This document shows positions 45,101-54,472 of a DNA stretch of 64,000 nt, piece by piece. Position 1 is the stretch's first letter, and each line of letters begins with the position of its first letter. The position numbers and the translations under genes are program-made. The DNA comes from Neoakkermansia glycaniphila. GTDB lineage: Bacteria > Verrucomicrobiota > Verrucomicrobiia > Verrucomicrobiales > Akkermansiaceae. The DNA lies in the NCBI RefSeq assembly GCF_001683795.1, contig NZ_LIGX01000028.1, forward strand, positions 62,001 to 126,000. The letters are read 5' to 3'. The notes beneath the pieces are model-generated. The model did not search any database. It was not told the DNA's origin and saw only the letters and a list, made by a program, of their open reading frames with translations.

Positions 45101-46624
45101 ATGAAACTACACCTCCCCGCATCCTACTGCATCATCGCAGCTCTGACATGCTCCCTGCTCCAAACTACACACGCCACACTTCAACCCTCACTCTCCCTGC
45201 ACACTGCCGAAAACAACCAACCGAGGCAAACCGTACGGAACATCCTCGACGAATGGATCCGCTTCATACCCCGCATTCCCGAACTCCTCGCATCTCCCGA
45301 CCCGCAACAGGCTATACAGGAATGGGAGCAATTCACCTCCCGCCTCGAAGAATGGGACGACCGGATCGACCACAAGCAATACAGCAACAAGGCGCGATTC
45401 GCCACCCTCGCCCAGCAGGCACAGCTTGCACTCCCTCTCATCGAAAAGGCCATCAAGGAAAAACCGGAATCACCCTTGATCCGCAAAATACAGCCATCCA
45501 CCGTCCTTGAAGAAATCCGGCAACTGGCGCAATACCCCTCCTCGCCCCCGGCACTCTATCGATACCATTATTCATGGACTGGACACAACGCCTATGCTTA
45601 CACAACTTCCGGAACACGCATCCCCATCCGCGCCACGCGCAACTCGAAAGAGTGGGATACGCTCATACAATTGAACAGTGCCATCCGGAGCCAGAGCCAA
45701 AAGGGAGCCAACATCATCATCAAAGGCACACGTGAACCCATCACCGGATTCTTCGTCATGGAAGAATGGCACTTGGCCACACCCTTCATTGCCGAGCAGA
45801 AAAACCCTCTGCTTTATTCAGGCGACACCATCGAAGGCACATTCCGAAGATACACACTATATCCGGAAGACTTCCCCTTCAGATCAATCCGGCACCCGGA
45901 ACAATATTGCAAACCCGCCGGCGACCTCCCCGGAGAACTACTCGTTCAGCCTGACACACCCCCGGACTACGACGCAAAACATCCAAATACCGCACTCCTG
46001 CTCGCTGCCATCTACGACGATCAGGAAACGGCGATTCAGGCTCTGGCTCAAGGAGCCGATGCAAACACATCCCACCCGCAAATCGGTACGCCTCTCCTGC
46101 TCGCCTGCCGGAACGAAAACCTCGGCATGGCACGCCTCCTCGTCGAACATGGAGCCTTGCCACAGGCAATAATCACCGACCACTCTCTGAACACTCCTAA
46201 AATGACATTCTCCGAATGCCTCGCGGACGCCCCTGCATACAACGAAACCATCTGGAACGATCTCCTCCAGCACGGATTGAAAGCCGATCCCGCGTGCCTG
46301 CCCATTGCCGCCAGCCGAGATTCAGAAAAACTCGTCAAACGCCTCCTCGACATGGGCCTCGACATAGAAGCCCGCGATTCACAAGGCCGCACAGCATTCA
46401 TCAATGCAGCTCTTCAACGCAACCAATCCCTTATCCGCCTGCTTATTGAACGGGGGGCCGACATCAACGCCACCACCCCCGACGGTTTGACCGCTCTCGA
46501 TTTGGTCTACGAACAGGAAACATCCAGAACACACCCTTCCGTAGAATTCCCCCTCTACCTCATGAAGATCGGAGTCAAACTCAACAAACCGCAGCGTGCC
46601 CCCAAACTGCCAATCGAGAGATAA
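45101..46624 (+). CDS. Secreted ankyrin-repeat protein
   Basis: 507 residues with a signal peptide (about 1-26, SLLQTTHA). The first 300 residues match no recognised family (helical, then a beta-rich part around GFFVMEEWHLATPF). The C-terminal 200 residues are ankyrin repeats: NTALLLAAIYDDQETAIQAL, GTPLLLACRNENLGMARLLV, IAASRDSEKLVKRLLDMGL, DSQGRTAFINAALQRNQSLI and TPDGLTALDLVYEQ. Ankyrin repeats bind proteins. The short lipoprotein gene follows after 21 bases. Confidence 0.88.
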   Translation: MKLHLPASYCIIAALTCSLLQTTHATLQPSLSLHTAENNQPRQTVRNILDEWIRFIPRIPELLASPDPQQAIQEWEQFTSRLEEWDDRIDHKQYSNKARFATLAQQAQLALPLIEKAIKEKPESPLIRKIQPSTVLEEIRQLAQYPSSPPALYRYHYSWTGHNAYAYTTSGTRIPIRATRNSKEWDTLIQLNSAIRSQSQKGANIIIKGTREPITGFFVMEEWHLATPFIAEQKNPLLYSGDTIEGTFRRYTLYPEDFPFRSIRHPEQYCKPAGDLPGELLVQPDTPPDYDAKHPNTALLLAAIYDDQETAIQALAQGADANTSHPQIGTPLLLACRNENLGMARLLVEHGALPQAIITDHSLNTPKMTFSECLADAPAYNETIWNDLLQHGLKADPACLPIAASRDSEKLVKRLLDMGLDIEARDSQGRTAFINAALQRNQSLIRLLIERGADINATTPDGLTALDLVYEQETSRTHPSVEFPLYLMKIGVKLNKPQRAPKLPIER

Positions 46625-46645
46625 CACTTCGAACAGCCTCTACCC

Positions 46646-46876
46646 ATGCGCCCATTGATCCGATATCAAACACTGCTCGCGGCCACTCTCGCCCTATCGA
46701 TCACATCCTGCCAACTCATACCTTGGACCGAATGGCAGCACGAACCGCCCCTGTCCACCACCCCCGGCCTTGCCCCCTGCGACATCTCCGGCCACCAAAT
46801 CCGCTTCACTCCTGCCGAGCCGCACGGCAAAATCGAAACATACAACTTCCTGCACGGCAGCTCCATTCAGAAATGA
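46646..46876 (+). CDS. Short lipoprotein, possibly truncated
   Basis: 76 residues. The signal MRPLIRYQTLLAATLALSITSC has a lipobox-like SITSC (Cys-22), giving a 55-residue mature chain (DISGHQIRFTPAEPHGKIET, ending LHGSSIQK). No family was recognised. Its stop coincides with a sharp fall in GC and loss of native codon use, which raises the possibility that insertion or deletion removed the rest of the gene. Confidence 0.55.
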   Translation: MRPLIRYQTLLAATLALSITSCQLIPWTEWQHEPPLSTTPGLAPCDISGHQIRFTPAEPHGKIETYNFLHGSSIQK

Positions 46877-47480
46877 TCCTTGTCAAGAGGGGTGAGATAG
46901 CATTGGATAAGGGTTAAAAGCCTTGAAAACACGGAGAGAGAGTACAGTCCAGTGTAAAGGTGCATTTAAGATGAAAACCCGAAAAGCTATAGAAATTGAC
47001 GGGTAGTTTAGATATGGAGCAAACTTCGTTTCAATCGAAAATTATGACAAGGCTCTATAGTCTTTCACGCAAAGAGAGATGAAAGATTCTTCTTCGTAAG
47101 ATGATACTTTAAAAAATTCCGAGACAATAATATGATGGTTCGGAGGCTCCCCACTTTCTGTCTATGCCCCCGATGGGTACTCCCAATGCATGTACCATGC
47201 ACGGATTACAATCATGTATAGTCTCCGAGTAAAAGGGTGATATCGTTTTACCAATCGTCATGTTCATCGTCTTCTGGCTCAACATTTTTTGATAGATTAT
47301 CCATCCAACGGGAAAGCAGCAGATTCAGTGGTTCTTTTAGCTCTTTCCTTTTCTGTCACATCTTATTTATCAAGAAAAAATAATCAACCTGTTACATACT
47401 TGTAATACTTTTTTATCTTGCAGTCATGCCGAGAACTGATAGATTGGGATTCATATAACAAACCACATCCATCTCCTACC
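46877..47480. other. AT-rich gap without a convincing gene
   Basis: About 600 bases, much poorer in GC than both flanks. A 35-codon stretch open on the minus strand (47248-47355, ending WMDNLSKNVEPEDDEHDDW) lacks a start codon and looks like a gene remnant. Small dyads occur (TGCATG-TAC-CATGCA at about 47189-47203; GGG-TACT-CCC just upstream), and the central part 46900-47170 is rich in short purine-rich segments that could fold, but no known RNA family was recognised. The promoter of the next gene should lie in its right end. Confidence 0.5.
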
Positions 47481-50105
47481 ATGCAACATACTCTATTCTC
47501 CTATCTTCCCGTAACCCTCGCATTGGGCGTGGTTCTTGCTCCCGGCCTGCACGCCACCCCGGCCAGCCTGCCGCAGGCTCCCACCCCGTACATCACGGAA
47601 GGACTGCTGACCGGAGACGGCACTGTCTGGATCGCCACGGAAGGCAAAGGCATCTACCGCTGCACGGACGGCGGCACATGGGAACCCATGCACCTGCAGC
47701 CGGGCTATCCTGACACCCTCAATGCCTATGCCCTGGCCGAAGACGCCTCCGGCAACATCTGGGCCGGCACGGACAACCGGGGCATCGCCGTCTGGAACGG
47801 CCAATCGTGGAAAACATACTCCCGGGAAGACGGCATCCCCGGCGAACGCATCTACGACATCGCTACATGGAAAAACCGCGTCGCCGTCGCCACCTCCGGC
47901 GGAATCGCCCTTTACAAAGACAACAAATGGACCTTCTTCACCCGGGCCGAAGGACTGGCGGACGATGCCGCTGCCGCCCTCGCCTTCGACGGCGAAGCCA
48001 ACCTCCTCGCCGCCTACAACTGCGGCGGCATCGGCACCTCCACCTCCGCCAACGGATATGCCTCGTGGAAAAACACCCAGGCGCCGTGGCATTACGACAA
48101 CCGCAACCGTGTCCGCCAGCCCTACGATGCCGCAGGCACCGGCCTCCCCTCCAACCTCGGCAACGCCATCGCGGCGGGCGGCCAAGACCGCATCTGGTAC
48201 GGCAGCACCGCCGGAGTCGCCACCTCCGGCAATGCAGGTGCCACCTGGAACTACCTGCGGGGCCGCGACTACGAAGCCAAAAACAAAGGCCTCTACGACA
48301 CCAAACTCCCCGCCGCCATCCGCCAGGCCGCCCCCGGCGACCTCCTGCTGGAAGACCACGTCACCGCCCTCTACCCTTGCGAACAGGGCCTCTGGATCGG
48401 CTACCGCCAGGCGGGCGCCCAGCTCGTCGACCCGGCCACCCTCGCCCCCATGCAGGAAACCGCCGAACTCAACAAACAAAAAGACCCGCGTGCGAAATGG
48501 GTCACCGGCTTCCTCCGCCTCCCCTCCGGCATCCTCTATGCCACCACCTATGGCGGCGGCCTCCAGCGCGTCGCCCAGCTCCCGGCCCTCCCCGGGTCTA
48601 AGGCTCCTGCCGCCAAAACGCCGCGCACCCATCCCTTCGCACCCACCATCCCCCGGGAAGAAGAAATCGCCCGCCTGCAGAAAAACGCCTCCTCCGGCCA
48701 GCCCTCCGAAGAGCCCGCCTTCTACTGGCATGAAGACTGGCTCACCCGCGGCAACTGGTTCGAACGCTACGGCCGCAGCGTCGCCATGCTCTGCGCCGCC
48801 GCCTCCCCCGAAAACGTCTTCATCGACCTCGAAGCCCAGGACGAACCTCCCTCCATCGGCGGCATGATCGGTCCCCACCGCCAAAAAGGCGACCACCTCC
48901 GCCTCTGGCTGCACGACGGCCACCTCCCCGGCAATCCCAACGTCCTGCGCAACCCGGAAGCCGGCACCCGCACCGAAGCCGAATGGGACGACCACGGAGA
49001 AGAATACCCCATGAGCCACGACGGGCCGGATGTCTGGGTCAAAACCACCATCCCCGAAGGCCCCCACCTCCTCTCCCTCTACTTCTACAACCCCAACGGC
49101 CACGTCAAACGCAGCGGCTACCGCGACTACCTCGTCGAACTCCGCACCGGCGACACACACACGCAGGAAAAAGACCTCGCCTCCCTCCAGTCCTTCAACC
49201 CCGTCCTCGCCCGCACCCGCATCCGCGACTTCTCCGGCAGCGGCTGCTACAAAAACTTCTACGTCACCGGCCCCGCCACCTACCTCGTCCGCGTCTGCCG
49301 CAACAACTCCTTCAACACCATCTTGAACGGCGTCTTCATCTCCCCCATACGTGAAAGCCGCCTCATCATCAAGCGCCCGCCCACCCTCATCGGCAAACTC
49401 GCCACCAGCCAATCCCCGGCCCCCTTGAGCGACTGGGACTACCGCGGCCTCCAGCCCGGCGACCTCCCGGCCGCTCCCCTCGCCCTTTGGAGCCGCGCTA
49501 CCCACCCCGAACTCCTCCCGGACAAAGACCGCCTCCGCTCCCGGCTCGATGCCCTCACCGCTTACCGCTACATGCAGGGCTGCGGCCTCGCCCCCTCCGG
49601 CTACCTCGACTACTGCCGCTGGCAACTCGGCCTGTGGACCCCCGCCACCGAAAAAGCCTACGACGCCGCCATGGACAAAGCCTGGGAAGGAGTGCAGGAA
49701 CTCTACGTCCATGCCCGCTCGGCGGCATGGAGACCCTTCAGCCCCGGAGTCGTCCCCTTGAGCATCGAAGAACTCGAATACCTCGACCTCCACCGGATCG
49801 ACTGGAAACAATACCGCAAAGGCTACAAAGGCACGCCGAACCCCGACCTCGCCACCCTGCGCCAGCGCATCGCGGAGCGCAAGGAACTCGCACGCAAGGA
49901 AGAAGCCCGCCTCCGGGCTGAAGAAGAGGCATGGAAGCAGGAACAGGAACGCCTCGAGAAAGAAAGGAAAGAACACCCCGAACGCTTCCAAAATGAAGAT
50001 GAAAGCGAAAGTCCTTTCGATCCGGAACCGTCCGGCAAAGCACCCCAACCGACCGGCACGCAAACTCTGCCAGACGAAGACGATGACGAAATCTTCGGTA
50101 TCTGA
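47481..50105 (+). CDS. Large secreted protein with N-terminal beta-propeller
   Basis: 874 residues from ATG 47481, which gives a proper signal peptide (LALGVVLAPGLHATPA); an in-frame TTG at 47418 adds 21 residues that spoil it. Residues about 35-370 contain propeller blades of the two-component-regulator-propeller type: GTVWIATEGKGIYRCTDGGT, GNIWAGTDNRGIAVWNGQSW, NRVAVATSGGIALYKDNKW, DRIWYGSTAGVATSGNAG. The middle (about 440-640) is beta-rich, and the C-terminus ends in a long charged coiled coil (ARKEEARLRAEEEAWKQEQE) with an acidic tail. No histidine kinase part is present. It starts a set of three secreted genes with gaps of 26 and 1 base. Confidence 0.82.
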   Translation: MQHTLFSYLPVTLALGVVLAPGLHATPASLPQAPTPYITEGLLTGDGTVWIATEGKGIYRCTDGGTWEPMHLQPGYPDTLNAYALAEDASGNIWAGTDNRGIAVWNGQSWKTYSREDGIPGERIYDIATWKNRVAVATSGGIALYKDNKWTFFTRAEGLADDAAAALAFDGEANLLAAYNCGGIGTSTSANGYASWKNTQAPWHYDNRNRVRQPYDAAGTGLPSNLGNAIAAGGQDRIWYGSTAGVATSGNAGATWNYLRGRDYEAKNKGLYDTKLPAAIRQAAPGDLLLEDHVTALYPCEQGLWIGYRQAGAQLVDPATLAPMQETAELNKQKDPRAKWVTGFLRLPSGILYATTYGGGLQRVAQLPALPGSKAPAAKTPRTHPFAPTIPREEEIARLQKNASSGQPSEEPAFYWHEDWLTRGNWFERYGRSVAMLCAAASPENVFIDLEAQDEPPSIGGMIGPHRQKGDHLRLWLHDGHLPGNPNVLRNPEAGTRTEAEWDDHGEEYPMSHDGPDVWVKTTIPEGPHLLSLYFYNPNGHVKRSGYRDYLVELRTGDTHTQEKDLASLQSFNPVLARTRIRDFSGSGCYKNFYVTGPATYLVRVCRNNSFNTILNGVFISPIRESRLIIKRPPTLIGKLATSQSPAPLSDWDYRGLQPGDLPAAPLALWSRATHPELLPDKDRLRSRLDALTAYRYMQGCGLAPSGYLDYCRWQLGLWTPATEKAYDAAMDKAWEGVQELYVHARSAAWRPFSPGVVPLSIEELEYLDLHRIDWKQYRKGYKGTPNPDLATLRQRIAERKELARKEEARLRAEEEAWKQEQERLEKERKEHPERFQNEDESESPFDPEPSGKAPQPTGTQTLPDEDDDEIFGI

Positions 50106-50131
50106 CTCAACTTCCCCACCCCGCTACGACC

Positions 50132-52954
50132 ATGAAAGCCACCCTCTCCCTCGCGCTGGCATCCTGCCTCTCCTGTGCGGTCTCCCCCGCCGCTCCGTCC
50201 CCTCGGGCGGGAGACGTCATCATCGAAGACACGGATGATGACCAAACTCCCAACCCCGGGGCGGAAGACAAGGCCGCCAAACGCGTCCGATTCGTCTCCC
50301 TCACTCCGGACATCCTCTACGAAGTCGACCCCTCGCGTTACGCGGAAAATCCCCGCACGCTGGCGGGCGCCCAGCTCTTCTACGGCGCACGCCCCGACCT
50401 CCTCGGGGCAAAAGTCGCCTGCGTCGCCCCCTATGACCCCGTCTGGCGGCAGGAACTGGCCGAAAAGAAGAAATCCATCGTCTGGGGCAGGCTCGACAAC
50501 CTCTGGCCCGTACCTGCAAAACTCGTAGCAAAAGACCAATGGGTATTCGACTTCTGGGCACGCCCTTCCACCAGCTTCTATGCATGGAGGCACCCGCAGA
50601 ATGCTCAGAAAATCATTGCCATCGACTTTGCCTTGTGGAAAAACTGGACTACAACCGCCACAGAGGCGGTGAAGAAGTTTACATACAAGGAAGCAAGCCA
50701 CCGAAAGGACATCACGGCAGCTTTGGATACCGGGCGTTTGAATACAACCCAGCACTCATTCGAAACATGCCCATGGAAAGACATGCTTGAACGAGGCAGG
50801 TCCGGAAACACGGTGAGCGATTATGTAGCGGATGCCGACCGTGTCAGAACATGGCAAACAGCGGTCAACAAAAGCGGCAGGACGATCCGTGCCCCCAAAC
50901 TGCCGTGGACGGACGACTGGGTCGAACACACCTCCCTTTATAATCAAAAGGGTACTTACCATCAAAAGAAAAGAGCGGCAGAGATCAACTGGGGTGAAAC
51001 CTTCTATCAGACACTCAATGAGAGCATCAAGCTTTACGACGGATTCCTCTGCCTGAAAGACGACGCCTCTTTGATCGATGTCGGAAAGAACACATCCGCC
51101 GACCACAGCCGCGTCGTCCCCTTCGATGCCCAAGTCAGATGGAGCGGGTTTGCCGCCGGATCCTCCGAAGAAAAAGTCTACCTTGAATCGGACATCGCCA
51201 AAGCCGTCGTCATCTCGGACAAAAACGCCTCGCCGGACTTCGTCGTCCTCGCCGTCGCCTGCGACTGCATCAAGGGCGACTCGGCGGAAGACGCCATCAC
51301 CATCCTCAAGGAATTCCGGGGAGAAGAAGTCGCCGTCGCCGAATACATCGCCGAAGGAACCGTCTCCGGCACGGGAGGCAAGGACTCGCCGCTCACCTAC
51401 GCCACCGGCATAGGGTATGCGAAAGGCACGGGTACGGGCAACCTCGGCTCCTTCACCGTCAAAAACCCCGAAAACCTTCGCTACAACCGCTCCGTCGCCC
51501 GCCTGCGCTCGGAAGAAACCGCCGCCTACAAGGCGGGCATCACGCCGCGCTACAAAATCCTCTTCGCCGTCAAGGAAGCTCTGGCGGCGGATCCTGCCAA
51601 ACTCACGCTGACGGGCGATGCCACCAAAACACGGAGTGCGGACGGCAAACCCGCGGCACTGGAAGAAAACGAAGGCGGCGACTCCCTGAACGGATATACT
51701 TATAAGAATATGGCTGTCGCTTTGAATGCGGCCACCAACATCACCCCCGTCGGCAGCGGATCGATCGAACTCTTCCGGCTGCCGCTTCCTCGTGCCAAAT
51801 ACCGCCTCTTTCAGGCGGATGTACAGGCCGAAAAAGCTCTATCCCGAGACATCCGCATGGGCTTCATGGACTACACGTGGACGCTGCGCACCGAAAACGA
51901 GGAACTGGGCAAGGACTCCTCACGCATCGGCCGGGTCTTCGCCGTCTTCGGCGAATCCACCTTGAAACAGCGCACCCCCGACACCTCGGCGGCGTACTCC
52001 TCCTGGCGCTTGCTGCTCAGCGGATCGGGCCGTGAAAAATGCGAACAGTACAAAATCGCCATCTCCATTCCCGGCTTGAAGCGGGAACTGACCGATGCAG
52101 AGAGAAACTACCTGCTGCGGGGGTCGTCCTATACATGGTCTTTCGGGAAAGACGCCGAACCGGCGATTTCTTTCATTCCTGATCGTTCGCAAACGGATGG
52201 TGTGGCATCTGCGGAATACACCATGGTGAAAGGGAAAGACTACGAATGGGTCGCCCTCTCCGGCATGAAGGAGCAGAATACCATGGAACGGCCATGGATC
52301 GACGCGCTGGAAGCCTTGACGCGACATCTGCTGCTGGAAACCAAGCTCAAGAATCCGATCGAACTGGCCGTGCCGTCCCGCCCGGGAGAAACGCCACCTC
52401 CACCGGAATACAAAAAGCTGGAATGGCCGACCAATGCCGCCGGAGCGCAAGCCAATGCCGTCAGCGTCTTCTCCTACGGGTTGAAAACAATGGGAGACTA
52501 CAATCTGGCGGCGCTGGAGAAAGGTATCATCGTCTCGACCGTGCTGCAATACATGGACGACCGCTATTTCCTGAAAGGAGGGCACGCCACCAGCATCGAT
52601 CTCCCCCAATGCACGCGGCGGCTGTGCGGAGGAGACCACCCCGTCATCATCTGTGAAGAAGGCGTCGCCTTGATCCATTCTTTGTTGTCGCTCTGCGGGA
52701 TGGAATACGGTACGCTCTCGCGGATGCTGGATACGAAGAAAGGCCATGCACTCCTCGGCCACGGAAACAGGATCTATGATCCCACTCCGTTTTTTGTGCG
52801 CCCGAATTCGGGGCAGTTGCCGCTGCCGAGAGCTGATTCTCGGTTGGTCGATTACGAACAGTCGCGCTATGTGACATTGTACGATGCCGTTTTTGAAACA
52901 CCGAAACCGCACCACATCATGCTGCACACTCACAACAAACAAGCTTCCCAATAA
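50132..52954 (+). CDS. Large secreted protein of unknown function (940 aa)
   Basis: 940 residues with a signal peptide (1-20, SCLSCAVSPAAP). No recognised domain. Notable segments are a basic helical part (about 180-330), a glycine/threonine-rich part (about 410-440, GTVSGTGGKDSPLTYATG) and a C-terminal region with conserved-looking Cys/His (LPQCTRRLCGGDHPVIICEE, then LLGHGNRIYDP). That segment recalls cysteine-peptidase-like folds, but no catalytic triad can be shown. GC content drops between 50.6 and 51.1 kb. A 92-base stretch (51837-51928) is repeated downstream at 54348-54439 as a paralogue remnant. Middle gene of three. Confidence 0.75.
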   Translation: MKATLSLALASCLSCAVSPAAPSPRAGDVIIEDTDDDQTPNPGAEDKAAKRVRFVSLTPDILYEVDPSRYAENPRTLAGAQLFYGARPDLLGAKVACVAPYDPVWRQELAEKKKSIVWGRLDNLWPVPAKLVAKDQWVFDFWARPSTSFYAWRHPQNAQKIIAIDFALWKNWTTTATEAVKKFTYKEASHRKDITAALDTGRLNTTQHSFETCPWKDMLERGRSGNTVSDYVADADRVRTWQTAVNKSGRTIRAPKLPWTDDWVEHTSLYNQKGTYHQKKRAAEINWGETFYQTLNESIKLYDGFLCLKDDASLIDVGKNTSADHSRVVPFDAQVRWSGFAAGSSEEKVYLESDIAKAVVISDKNASPDFVVLAVACDCIKGDSAEDAITILKEFRGEEVAVAEYIAEGTVSGTGGKDSPLTYATGIGYAKGTGTGNLGSFTVKNPENLRYNRSVARLRSEETAAYKAGITPRYKILFAVKEALAADPAKLTLTGDATKTRSADGKPAALEENEGGDSLNGYTYKNMAVALNAATNITPVGSGSIELFRLPLPRAKYRLFQADVQAEKALSRDIRMGFMDYTWTLRTENEELGKDSSRIGRVFAVFGESTLKQRTPDTSAAYSSWRLLLSGSGREKCEQYKIAISIPGLKRELTDAERNYLLRGSSYTWSFGKDAEPAISFIPDRSQTDGVASAEYTMVKGKDYEWVALSGMKEQNTMERPWIDALEALTRHLLLETKLKNPIELAVPSRPGETPPPPEYKKLEWPTNAAGAQANAVSVFSYGLKTMGDYNLAALEKGIIVSTVLQYMDDRYFLKGGHATSIDLPQCTRRLCGGDHPVIICEEGVALIHSLLSLCGMEYGTLSRMLDTKKGHALLGHGNRIYDPTPFFVRPNSGQLPLPRADSRLVDYEQSRYVTLYDAVFETPKPHHIMLHTHNKQASQ

Positions 52955-52955
52955 A

Positions 52956-54317
52956 ATGACACCTTCATCCTTCTACAAAAACATCGTGTTCATCGTCTGC
53001 GCCATGGCCGGATTGCCGGCCATGGCGGAAGGCGACTACCTTCTCTTGTCGGGCAAAGACGGAAAAGGCCTCGTCCAAACGAGAGCAGAAATCGTGACCG
53101 AATTTCATAATCAGGAACATGAAGCATATCCCTATCCTGCTGATTCCGGCCATGCCGCCGCCCCTCCCTTGTGGCAAGAAGCCTTTCCCTGGTATAACCG
53201 CACCTTCCGCATCAAGGATTATTACATGCAATTCAAAGCCGGGTGGTTGCATGTGTACGGTCTGAACGGCAAATGTATCCTGTACTGTAGCCCCATGTAC
53301 GGCTCCAGCCATGACATCATGCAGGCATGGTGGTTTCACGGGATGATCCATATGGCGACGCTGCCTATGTCGAGGCCGTTCAATATGGATTTTGTCCGAT
53401 CGATTCAATTCAAGCGCGAAAAAAATGAACTTTTATGTATGACGCAGAGTAAGCAATTACTGGCTTATGCGTATGCGCATTATTTCTTTCATGAACTCCA
53501 TCTGGAGAATACTCTGGAAAGGCCGGTCTCAATGCAGGAAACGAGAGATATCCTACAAACATTCGCGCGCGTGCAACAAGGGGAACTACAGGTGGAAGAG
53601 GCCGGGGAAGCATTGAAACAGGCCAAAAACGAAGAGTCCAAACGATCCCTCCGCAATACCACGATCGAAATCGACCGGGCCGTCACCTACGGCCTGCGCA
53701 GCTCCGTGCCGTTTCTTTCCTGCGGAAGCAGCGTTCGCTTGAGGGATGCCTTGAACATCCCGGAAGAACCGATGGTCAACACCATCCCCAACATCAATGC
53801 AGGAGTCGCCTGCGGCGACATCGTCGACAAACTCGCCACCGGCAAGCTCAAGGTCATGGAAACATCCGGAGAGGAAGACGGCTTCAAGGCCACGCTGGGC
53901 AGCCGCAGCGAACGCATCCATTACACCATCGTCCACCAGTTCAACCGCAACCTGGCCATCAACACCGTACTTGACTTCAGGGCATTGGATCACATGCTTC
54001 ATCGCTGGGATCATAAAGTACAAACCGATCAGGACGTCATCAAGTATTCGATCATCAACCCCGGCTGGGTGGGAGACTTCGACATCGCCACCAAAGCCCG
54101 CCTCGGGAGGGATGGAGCCGTCGTCTTCGGCAGCGAGAAATCCGCCATCTACTTCACGCGCGGCAACACCGCCGTCTCCATCGTCTCGGAAAACCCCTAC
54201 TTCAACGTCCTCCCGATGGCCCGGCTGGTCGACGAAGAACTCAAGAAAAAACTCAACATCCCGCCCGCCAAAGAACCCGCCCAACAACCTCTGCCCCCGA
54301 AAAAACGCAAACAGTAA
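52956..54317 (+). CDS. Secreted protein of unknown function (453 aa)
   Basis: 453 residues from ATG 52956, one base after the preceding stop, so translation is probably coupled; an earlier in-frame ATG lies inside that gene. The signal peptide ends AMAGLPAMAEGD. No family was recognised. The first half is aromatic-rich (FPWYNRTFRIKDYYMQFKAG) and encoded with lower GC, a helical segment follows (about 185-245), and the C-terminus is Pro/Lys-rich (PPAKEPAQQPLPPKKRKQ). Third of the three secreted genes. Confidence 0.75.
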   Translation: MTPSSFYKNIVFIVCAMAGLPAMAEGDYLLLSGKDGKGLVQTRAEIVTEFHNQEHEAYPYPADSGHAAAPPLWQEAFPWYNRTFRIKDYYMQFKAGWLHVYGLNGKCILYCSPMYGSSHDIMQAWWFHGMIHMATLPMSRPFNMDFVRSIQFKREKNELLCMTQSKQLLAYAYAHYFFHELHLENTLERPVSMQETRDILQTFARVQQGELQVEEAGEALKQAKNEESKRSLRNTTIEIDRAVTYGLRSSVPFLSCGSSVRLRDALNIPEEPMVNTIPNINAGVACGDIVDKLATGKLKVMETSGEEDGFKATLGSRSERIHYTIVHQFNRNLAINTVLDFRALDHMLHRWDHKVQTDQDVIKYSIINPGWVGDFDIATKARLGRDGAVVFGSEKSAIYFTRGNTAVSIVSENPYFNVLPMARLVDEELKKKLNIPPAKEPAQQPLPPKKRKQ

Positions 54318-54347
54318 CACCCGCAACCTGCCGACCCATTGGAAAAC

Positions 54348-54472
54348 CTCTATCCCGAGACATCCGCATGGGCTTCATGGACTACGCGTGGACGCTGCGC
54401 TCCGAAATCACGGAACTGGGCAAGGACACCTCGCGCATCATCTCGTCATCACCTAGGAAGCAACCATGGTAA
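54348..54472 (+). pseudogene. Remnant of a paralogue of the 940-aa secreted protein
   Basis: Bases 54348-54439 match 51837-51928 over 92 bases without gaps and with about seven differences. Read in frame it gives SRDIRMGFMDYAWTLRSE and KDTSR, with residue changes (Thr to Ala, Thr to Ser, Asn to Ile) as expected for a diverged paralogue rather than a fresh copy. Similarity ends abruptly after 54439 and a stop follows at 54470-54472. It has no start, leader or downstream part. It marks the edge of native sequence before the AT-rich, foreign-looking DNA. Confidence 0.8.

Noticed and set aside
46877..47480. Group II intron remnant
   Set aside because: A GGTTCGGAGG segment recalls domain V ends, but the matching GAGCC arm at the right distance and a reverse transcriptase frame are absent.
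47493..50063. Long minus-strand open frame opposite the propeller protein gene
   Set aside because: Its composition is the complement of a C-ending codon pattern (Gly/Ala/Val/Glu-rich with no domains), and the plus strand has a signal peptide and propeller blades.
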